The translations under genes were made by a program, and so were the position numbers. A stretch of 12,172 bases of DNA from JBGSYN01 sp964412385 (GTDB taxonomy: Bacteria; Pseudomonadota; Alphaproteobacteria; Geminicoccales; Geminicoccaceae). Below, in pieces: positions 6,417 to 12,172 of the stretch (the first letter of the stretch is position 1; every line of letters begins with the position of its first letter). The notes beneath the pieces were generated by a model. It did not search any database, was not told the DNA's origin, and saw only the letters and a program-made list of their open reading frames with translations. The DNA lies in the NCBI GenBank assembly GCA_964412385.1, contig CAYPOV010000136.1:1-12172 (forward strand), written 5' to 3'.

Positions 6417-8714
6417 TTATGACCCTCGTCCTCTTATGCGTTGGAGCGCACGGCCAAGCAGACCTTCCTGACGCAACCAAATGTCACCGAGTACAGCGAT
6501 AATAAGGATAAGGCCGATGAAGACATTGACCCAGTGTTGCGGCATAATCATCGAGGTTCCATCCGCAAAGATGACCTGCAATGACAAAAGAGAGCGGATG
6601 AGGCTGATGACGGCAGCACCGGCAAGCGCACCCAAGACACTGCCATAGCCACCGAATATACTACCACCGCCAATAATGACAGAGGCGATCACTTCGAGCT
6701 CGCGCAACACACCCGCGCTCGGATTAAACGACCGGAAATAGGCGATGTAGATGATGCCAGCGAGCGACGCGCACATCGCCGAAAAGACCAGGCTCAAGAA
6801 GCGCACGCGATCCGTATTGATCCCGGCATAGTCCGCAGCCCGGCGGTTGCCTCCCGTGGCCAGCACCATATAGCCCCAGACGGTTTTGGCGAGAATTATG
6901 CCGGCGATCAGGGCGAGGACCGCGAGGATGATTGTTTGCGTGCTGACGGCACTGGCTATGTCGTGGAGAATGCCGGGCGGCGGTTCCATGCCCCAATAGG
7001 CCAAGACTTCGACGAACTTGCGCCCGATGAGATTGTAGCTTTCCGGAAACTGCGAAAGTTGGCGGCCGGCGACAAACCAGGCGGCGATACCGCGTGCCAT
7101 ATAGAACATGCCAAGGGTTGCGACGAACGCAGGCAGGCGCGCTTTGGTCGTGAGCATGCCATTGCAAACACCAGCAAGCGTGCCGACGGAAAATGCCAGG
7201 AATGCCGCAAGAAAAGGCTGCACATCCTGGAATTTCATAAGATAGGCAGCCGTCGATCCCGAGAGAGCCAGGACCGCGCCGACGGAAAGATCGATGTCGC
7301 CATTGGCAATCACATAGCTCATGCCGACAGCCATAATTCCGATCTCGGTGAAGGCTAGGAGAAGGTTGAAGCTGTTATCGAGGCTAGCCCAGAAATCCGG
7401 CCTGAGCCAAAAGCCGATCACCCAAAGAATGATGGCGAAGATCACCGCAGCAGCCTCTCGCTGCATCAAGAAGCGGCGAAGTCCGGTAGCCCTAAAGGCG
7501 GCTTCCGAGAGCGTGCCACCATGTGTTTTGGCCCCTTCGATGGCGATGGTTTGGATCTCGATTTGAGGCGGCGTACCACCGCGAAGGCGTGCCCAAGCCC
7601 GTTGGATGAGCTTGCCGCGAATAAGGACGGGCTCGAGCAGCACCGCGATGATGAGAATGAGACCCAAGAACGCCGGCACGGCACCAGGCGGCAACTGCGC
7701 CATCGCCTGGACCTCGAAGGTCTGTTCGCCGACCGTGACAAAGCGCGTGATGGGAACACCTTCGCGCAAAACCTTGTCGATGAGGACGATAAGAATGGCG
7801 CCCAAGCACGAACCCAGGACGCGCCCCCTCCCGCCGAGAATGCTAGCACCGCCTACGATCACTGAGGCAATGACAATGAGCTCGGCACCTTGGCCATATT
7901 GGCTGGTGACGGTTTTGTCCTGTGCCACGTTCATCAATCCCGCAAGCACGGCACAAAATGACGAGATCATAAAGCCACGGATCCGGACAAGACGGGTACT
8001 GATACCCGCATAGTCGGCGGCAAGCGCGTTGCCGCCTGTGGCATAGGTCTCATAGCCCCAACGGGTGCGCGCTAGGATCACCGCACCCACAATGGCGATG
8101 ATCAGAAAAAGGATGATTTGGTTATTGAAGCCGAAGGCGTTGAATTCACCAAGGGCAAAAAAAGCGTATTCCTCAGCCTTTTGCGGATAGGAGATGGTTT
8201 TTCCGCCGGTGAGCCCGAGGACCAGGCCACGGCCGATGAAGAGCATGGTGAGCGTGGCAATGAACGCCGGCACCTTGAGAATCGTGACCAGAATACCATT
8301 GAGCAGACCGATGCCGAGCCCGAAGAAAACGCAGATCGCAACGGAAGTCGAGGCACCAAGATCGAGATGCGTGGGTGAGAACAGGATCGAGAAGAGAACG
8401 GCGATGAGGCCAACCGTTGAGCCCACCGAGAGGTCGAGATCCTTGTTGACGATCACGAAGGTCATGCCGACCGCCATGATGCCGAAACGCGATGCGTCGC
8501 GCAGGATCGACTGAAGTGCAGTGAAATCGCCAAAGAAGCGGGGATTGATCCATGCCCCAACGATGTAGAGCAGGATCATGAACACGATGAGACCGACTTC
8601 CCAGCCGAAGGGGAAACCGCCGAAGCTCGTACCCCGGCGTGAGGTCATGTCCGAAGAAGAGAAGGAAGTTGCCATAGTTCGCAAAGAAGGCGCAGCGACG
8701 ACTGCTGCGCCCAT
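6417..8714 (-). CDS. Fused double RbsC-type sugar ABC permease
   Basis: This 765-residue inner-membrane protein is made of two complete RbsC/FrcC-type permeases in one chain. The first covers about residues 38-375 and the second about 415-755, joined by a roughly 45-residue hydrophilic linker rich in R, Q, T and G. Paired motifs make the duplication plain: GIMAVGMTFVI (78-88) and GIMAVGMSYVI (459-469); DLDLSVG and DIDLSVG just after; ATGGN-ALAADYAGI (225-238) and ATGGN-RRAADYAGI (619-632); VIASVIVGGASILGG (281-295) and VIASVIIGGGSIFGG (675-689). The halves are clearly diverged, so this is not a recent tandem copy. Normal family members are about 320-360 residues and pair as homo- or heterodimers; here the pair is covalent. 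No stop or shift breaks the frame. The start at 8714, 12 bases after the binding-protein stop, lacks a strong ribosome binding site; ATG at 8675 (residue 14) is an alternative. Confidence 0.93.
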   Translation of the reverse strand: MGAAVVAAPSLRTMATSFSSSDMTSRRGTSFGGFPFGWEVGLIVFMILLYIVGAWINPRFFGDFTALQSILRDASRFGIMAVGMTFVIVNKDLDLSVGSTVGLIAVLFSILFSPTHLDLGASTSVAICVFFGLGIGLLNGILVTILKVPAFIATLTMLFIGRGLVLGLTGGKTISYPQKAEEYAFFALGEFNAFGFNNQIILFLIIAIVGAVILARTRWGYETYATGGNALAADYAGISTRLVRIRGFMISSFCAVLAGLMNVAQDKTVTSQYGQGAELIVIASVIVGGASILGGRGRVLGSCLGAILIVLIDKVLREGVPITRFVTVGEQTFEVQAMAQLPPGAVPAFLGLILIIAVLLEPVLIRGKLIQRAWARLRGGTPPQIEIQTIAIEGAKTHGGTLSEAAFRATGLRRFLMQREAAAVIFAIILWVIGFWLRPDFWASLDNSFNLLLAFTEIGIMAVGMSYVIANGDIDLSVGAVLALSGSTAAYLMKFQDVQPFLAAFLAFSVGTLAGVCNGMLTTKARLPAFVATLGMFYMARGIAAWFVAGRQLSQFPESYNLIGRKFVEVLAYWGMEPPPGILHDIASAVSTQTIILAVLALIAGIILAKTVWGYMVLATGGNRRAADYAGINTDRVRFLSLVFSAMCASLAGIIYIAYFRSFNPSAGVLRELEVIASVIIGGGSIFGGYGSVLGALAGAAVISLIRSLLSLQVIFADGTSMIMPQHWVNVFIGLILIIAVLGDIWLRQEGLLGRALQRIRGRGS

Positions 8715-8726
8715 GCGATGATAAGC

Positions 8727-9809
8727 CTAGTTCTCGAAGCGCTTGCCGACGGTGTCGACATTGTCCTTGGTGATAAGCTGCGCCTTGGTGTCGAGATCGG
8801 CAGCACTGATACCGCGGTCGATCTGAAGATAAAGCTGCATCACCGGCCAAAATCCTTGCAGGAAGGGCTGTTGACCGAGCGAGCCGTCAAGATCGCCATT
8901 GCGAATGGCCTCGAGCTGGGCTGGTCCGAGATCAAAACCATAGGAGCAGATCTCATCGCCGATCCCGAGCTGTGCCACCGCATTGCCGATCGCCGGTGTG
9001 ACGAAGCCGTTATTGCCCATGATGCCGACGACGTCGCCGCGACTTTCGATCAAGCTTACGATCGAGCCCACGATATTGTTGGCGTCAACGTCGATACCAA
9101 TATTTTCGGGGCCTGCATCGACGGTGAAATTGCCCAAGAGCCCTGCCGAACCGAGTGCTGCGACGGTCGCCGTATAGGCGGCTGTGACCCGGTTGTTGAC
9201 TTCGACGTTGCCGAGCGTGGTTGTGCTGGGGAACAAGATGGAGCCGCCATCAAAGCCCGATTCCGCGATGCACTGTGCCATCGCCAGGCCCCCTAAGGCG
9301 GCAGCACTGGCGTCTTGGCCCGTATGGCTAATTCTGCCGCGATTGTGGAGGGTGCCGTCATAGCTATTGGTGGTTGCTACAGGCACGCCCCGTTCTTCGA
9401 GTGTGCTGACGATGTCATCGTAGGCACCCGCTTGCGGTGTCGTCATGATCAGCCCATCGATGGTGGGATCTTGGACGATCTGATTGAGGATCTCGAGCTC
9501 ACGCGGGATGTCATCGACAGGCGCTTCTGAGCCTAGCATCAACAGCTTGGCCCCAATCATGTCGGCTGCCATTTGCGCACCGACATAGGTGGGATCGAAG
9601 AAGCCATTGCCGGCTGTGTGCGTCACAATTGCGAACGTCAGAACGCCGTCATCGGAGTTAAAATTCTTGGTCTCTGGCGCTTCTTTGGCAGCCTCCTCGA
9701 AGCTATAACCGCCGACAGCCTGATCCAACAATCCGGATTGGGCCCATGCGCCGGCAGCCCACACAAGTGACGACAACAATGCTGTAGTTGCAAAGAGTTT
9801 CGTCTGCAT
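8727..9809 (-). CDS. Periplasmic sugar-binding protein of ABC transporter
   Basis: This 360-residue solute-binding protein is of the RbsB/Peripla_BP_4 type (LacI-like fold) and catches a sugar or sugar-like compound in the periplasm for the adjacent permease. The signal peptide is residues 1-23 (LFATTALLSSLVWAAGAWA), with cleavage after AWA before Gln24. The mature part shows the two-lobed pattern: GVLTFAIVTHTAGNGFFDP at the first strand, then IDGLIMTTPQAG, GVPVATTNSYDG and GDVVGIMGNNGFVTPAIGNAV. Substrate cannot be read from the sequence; by operon type (binding protein, permease, ATPase) it resembles rhizobial fructose, ribose or inositol systems. The start at 9809 is supported by GGAGG at 9818-9822, 8 bases upstream. 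The gene lies 86 bases after the phosphoesterase stop and 12 bases before the permease start. Confidence 0.93.
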   Translation of the reverse strand: MQTKLFATTALLSSLVWAAGAWAQSGLLDQAVGGYSFEEAAKEAPETKNFNSDDGVLTFAIVTHTAGNGFFDPTYVGAQMAADMIGAKLLMLGSEAPVDDIPRELEILNQIVQDPTIDGLIMTTPQAGAYDDIVSTLEERGVPVATTNSYDGTLHNRGRISHTGQDASAAALGGLAMAQCIAESGFDGGSILFPSTTTLGNVEVNNRVTAAYTATVAALGSAGLLGNFTVDAGPENIGIDVDANNIVGSIVSLIESRGDVVGIMGNNGFVTPAIGNAVAQLGIGDEICSYGFDLGPAQLEAIRNGDLDGSLGQQPFLQGFWPVMQLYLQIDRGISAADLDTKAQLITKDNVDTVGKRFEN

Positions 9810-9817
9810 TCCTCAAG

Positions 9818-9822
9818 CCTCC
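9818..9822 (-). promoter_or_regulatory. Ribosome binding site of the sugar-binding protein
   Basis: GGAGG on the minus strand lies 8 bases before the ATG at 9809. It is the strongest such site in the operon, which fits the high expression usual for binding proteins. Confidence 0.7.
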
Positions 9823-9895
9823 CGGGCATGCAGTTATTTCTCACCATCTGCTTTTAGCAGTGTCGTATACGCTGCGCCAGCACCGAACTCGTCGT

Positions 9896-11662
9896 TTAGC
9901 CTTCGTCTGGCTTGAGGGCGAAGCTATCGAACATTCGCACTGCCGTTTCCGGATTGCGGACATCGTAGACGTAGCTGTCGACGGTTCCTTTGCCGGTATC
10001 AAGAATTGAGAACGCCGTGAGGTTATTGCTGGTGACACAGGGCGAGGGATTGCCTTGCTCGTCATTCTGCGGAGCAAAAATGCTGGGCGGCGTGGCGGGA
10101 AGGCCGTATGCGTCGCCGGCCTTGGTATAATTGGCGGCATCGAAGCGCGGATCGTCGGGGTGGTTCTCTCGAATCGGTCCGCCTTCCAAGAAGCATCCGT
10201 AAGTGTTTCCCACATTGGCGGTCTCCAAATAGTGCATCCCTTCTGGATGAACGATGTGCTGCCAAATGTGTGAGTGACCGAAAAGAACCAGATCGACCTC
10301 GTGCTCAATAAGGAGCGGTTCGAGATCGTGGATCATCATGTCCTTGATGATCGGATATTCATAGCGGACCGAGGTCACGTTGCCCTCGCCATCGTGCTCG
10401 ATGATTTGCTCCGGCTCGACAAAAGACGGAACCGAATTGCCACCGAACCCGCGTGGTGGATGATGAAGCATCACGACTTTGTAGGGTGCAGTTGCAAAGT
10501 CGTCGGACTGCAGGATCTCCGCGAGCCACTGATATTGAGGGGAGCCACGCTCGATCGTCACGAAGGGAAAGGTGCCCCACCCCCAGGCCGATGGATCGCC
10601 CAGATCGGCGTCGGCCTCAACATAGCGGCCGCGGGTTTCGCCATCGATCTTTGGCGAGCGCCAAATGCGGGTTAAGTGGAGACCAACCAGAGCCACATCG
10701 CCAAATCGACGGAAAAAATAGCCTTTGTCGTTGGTGAATTCCGGAAACGCGAAAATCTCGTTGAACGTCGTGGCGTTGAAACTGTTGTCTTCGATCCAGG
10801 CTTTTTTCTCGGCCTCATCTTTCCAGGGACCGCGTTCCTCCGCCTCCTGTTCCGCCACCTTGCGCGGTCTGGGGCTATTGAACTGATCCCTTATCGGTTT
10901 CTCAGGCTCGTATCGGCCCATCACCTCATGATTGCCGATCACCGGATAAAGCGGTGCATTTTGGATGATCGCACCACCTTGGAATGTGTGGGTGCCGCCA
11001 TTGGCGATCTTGAGCGTGCTATCGGCACGGCCCTGGAGGCTCGGGAAGAACGCCTTGCCGCGCGCATCATCGAACCATTCCGACGCACGGTCGGGAATGT
11101 TGACGAGATCGCCAGCGAAGAAAACGGCATCGACTTGACCGATGGTGTCCACGACTTTCTGGAGATTGGCCGGAGTCATCGCTTTGGACTGATGATCCGA
11201 TGTCAACAGAATCTTGAGCGGCGCACCCGCGGGTGGCAGCGAAGCCAATGTGAAATAATCACTCTCGACTGGGTTGCCCGAGGTGTCTTCGCTGATAACC
11301 CGGTAGGTTTCAGCAGTACCACTCTCGAGGCCATCGACGAGGGCTTCGTGTCGGTAGATATCGCGCGGTGTGGTTTCTTGTAAGACCTCGCCCTCACCGG
11401 CCTGACCCTCGATGTGCGATCGCCCATCCTCGGCGGTCCGGGAGAGTTTGCTTGTGGATGCGGCGACCACACGCGGTGTCTGGTCTTTGCCTACTTCGAC
11501 ACGGTGATTAGCACCCTCGAATTCGGTGAACCAAACGACTGAAACCGAATTGGTTCCGGGATCGAGGAGGAGAGGATCGGTCAACAATGTCGGCGCTTCG
11601 TCCGCGACGGCGTGAGCGGCCATCATCATGACTCCGGTAAAAAAAGAAAGCACACGGCCCAT
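9896..11662 (-). CDS. Exported metallophosphoesterase, purple-acid-phosphatase-like layout
   Basis: This 588-residue calcineurin-like metallophosphoesterase hydrolyses a phosphate ester outside the cytoplasm; the substrate is unknown. A signal peptide (MGRVLSFFTGVMMMAAHAVA) is followed by a beta-rich domain (about 25-140) resembling the fibronectin-like N-terminal domain of purple acid phosphatases, then the catalytic domain. Metal ligands can be read as SDHQ (Asp156, Gln158 in the D-x-H/Q position), GDL (Asp185), GNHE (Asn244, His245), HHPP (His400/401) and GHSH (His463, His465). A very charged insertion (about 250-300) and a long C-terminal extension after the last histidines follow the core. 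The frame is open 17 codons further upstream (to 11713), but the start at 11662 has GGAG 6 bases upstream and begins directly with the signal peptide. It lies between the SixA-like gene (78-base gap) and the sugar importer (86-base gap), all on one strand. It is not PhoA-like or PhoX-like. Confidence 0.88.
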   Translation of the reverse strand: MGRVLSFFTGVMMMAAHAVADEAPTLLTDPLLLDPGTNSVSVVWFTEFEGANHRVEVGKDQTPRVVAASTSKLSRTAEDGRSHIEGQAGEGEVLQETTPRDIYRHEALVDGLESGTAETYRVISEDTSGNPVESDYFTLASLPPAGAPLKILLTSDHQSKAMTPANLQKVVDTIGQVDAVFFAGDLVNIPDRASEWFDDARGKAFFPSLQGRADSTLKIANGGTHTFQGGAIIQNAPLYPVIGNHEVMGRYEPEKPIRDQFNSPRPRKVAEQEAEERGPWKDEAEKKAWIEDNSFNATTFNEIFAFPEFTNDKGYFFRRFGDVALVGLHLTRIWRSPKIDGETRGRYVEADADLGDPSAWGWGTFPFVTIERGSPQYQWLAEILQSDDFATAPYKVVMLHHPPRGFGGNSVPSFVEPEQIIEHDGEGNVTSVRYEYPIIKDMMIHDLEPLLIEHEVDLVLFGHSHIWQHIVHPEGMHYLETANVGNTYGCFLEGGPIRENHPDDPRFDAANYTKAGDAYGLPATPPSIFAPQNDEQGNPSPCVTSNNLTAFSILDTGKGTVDSYVYDVRNPETAVRMFDSFALKPDEG

Positions 11663-11668
11663 GAGTGT

Positions 11669-11672
11669 CTCC
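11669..11672 (-). promoter_or_regulatory. Ribosome binding site choosing the phosphoesterase start
   Basis: GGAG on the minus strand lies 6 bases before the ATG at 11662. No such site precedes the upstream ATG at 11713, so the shorter form, which begins with the signal peptide, is preferred. Confidence 0.65.
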
Positions 11673-11740
11673 AAGGCTGACGTTTCGTCATCATTAGTTC
11701 GCGAAATTGACAAGTTTGCGACAGCGGTAGTGTGCGAGAA

Positions 11741-12172
11741 TCAGTCCAAGAGGCGCGGCTGAACGAACCGCAGAAGGCGCCCCCCACCCGGGCTCACGGC
11801 CGTCCAATCGTCCACGTCGAACACGAAATGGGCCAAACCACCCGTGGGATACTTGTAGGCCATGAGGATGGCCGCTTCTTGGTCTCCCGTGCCGAACAGC
11901 TGTTCTGCGAGACTGGCCATCCCGGGATTGTGACCGATGACCATGAGCCGGGCATGGGCTGGATCCTGCCTTCGAATAATCGCTAGAATCTGACTTGGCG
12001 AGGCAAGATAGAGGCCTTTGAGATTCTTGATCTCGACTTTGCTTTTCCAAGGCTCGGCAACGAGTTCCCACGTCCGCTGCGCCCTTACCGCAGTCGAACA
12101 GAGCACTAAGCTCGGTAAGAGATCGTTTTTTTTCAAGAACCGGCCAATTCGCCCGGCCGCCTTGACGCCCCT
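11741..12172 (-). CDS. SixA-like phosphohistidine phosphatase, 5' end outside window
   Basis: This is the C-terminal 143 residues of a histidine-phosphatase-superfamily protein of the SixA type, which removes phosphate from phosphohistidine on signalling proteins or acts on small phosphate esters. The frame runs uninterrupted to the window edge: before the first possible internal start (TTG at 12136) it still reads RGVKAAGRIGRF, a normal SixA continuation of the LNKRG segment, so the true start lies beyond 12172. Visible motifs are LVLCSTAVRAQRTWEL and VIGHNPGM, the latter holding the second catalytic histidine. The first catalytic motif (RHG or RHA) is outside the window. The C-terminus PRLLD is complete and the family length (about 165-180) fits. 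The phosphoesterase gene starts 78 bases downstream on the same strand. Cytoplasmic; the substrate is unknown. Confidence 0.9.
   Translation of the reverse strand, partial: RGVKAAGRIGRFLKKNDLLPSLVLCSTAVRAQRTWELVAEPWKSKVEIKNLKGLYLASPSQILAIIRRQDPAHARLMVIGHNPGMASLAEQLFGTGDQEAAILMAYKYPTGGLAHFVFDVDDWTAVSPGGGRLLRFVQPRLLD

Noticed and set aside
6415..6480. Longer N-terminus for the ABC ATPase (from 6480)
   Set aside because: The extra 22 codons overlap the permease 3' end in another frame, do not resemble the family, and the ATG at 6414 is placed for coupling with the permease stop.
9848..9881. Terminator or operator in the gap before the sugar-binding protein
   Set aside because: It contains a 5-bp hairpin (CTGCT/AGCAG), the 8-base palindrome CGTATACG and a 4-bp hairpin, none with a T-run or enough length to support a function.
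10676..11383. 235-codon open frame on the + strand
   Set aside because: It is antisense to the metallophosphoesterase catalytic domain, whose metal-binding motifs are intact. The frame shows no recognisable family.
11663..11713. Upstream start of the metallophosphoesterase at 11713
   Set aside because: The extra 17 residues are hydrophilic, would bury the signal peptide inside the chain, and lack a ribosome binding site, unlike the ATG at 11662.

Overview
The window reads as chromosomal DNA from a GC-rich Gram-negative bacterium, most likely an alphaproteobacterium. This is inferred from gene content and protein style: a rhizobial-type BCA-order sugar ABC operon, glutaryl-CoA dehydrogenase, a SixA-like histidine phosphatase, and strong GAGGAG-type ribosome binding sites. 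There is no RNA gene, insertion sequence, CRISPR array or phage gene that I can support. Most of the window is densely packed, ordinary metabolism. No clearly new defence or mobile system is present, so the unusual points below are details of individual genes.

Left part (1-1400): about 350 bases without a convincing gene are followed by a nitronate monooxygenase-like gene on the + strand. It is broken: a one-base frameshift lies near position 474, and an apparent in-frame internal deletion of roughly 35-40 codons fuses the EAGG motif directly onto the AGGIADG motif. A perfect inverted repeat (1355-1382) separates it from the genes on the other strand.

Middle part (1405-5617): on the minus strand lie a small exported protein of unknown function and a class V aminotransferase of the serine/alanine-glyoxylate type. 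Divergent from the aminotransferase is a SufU-type iron-sulfur scaffold gene, whose 3' end overlaps convergently with a MoeB/ThiF-type adenylyltransferase on the minus strand. Divergent from that is a full-length glutaryl-CoA dehydrogenase. These are compact, mostly singly transcribed housekeeping genes for glyoxylate/amino-acid metabolism, Fe-S clusters, molybdopterin or thiamine sulfur transfer, and lysine/tryptophan/aromatic breakdown.

Right part (5668-12172): all genes are on the minus strand. In transcription order they are a 5'-truncated SixA-like phosphohistidine phosphatase (runs off the window), a large exported metallophosphoesterase with an N-terminal beta-rich domain, a periplasmic sugar-binding protein, a 765-residue permease that is two RbsC-type permeases fused head to tail, and a single-domain FrcA/RbsA-type ATPase. 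The last three are tightly packed (gaps of 12 and 2 bases) and form one carbohydrate importer. The exported phosphoesterase directly upstream may free a substrate for the importer, but that link rests only on position.
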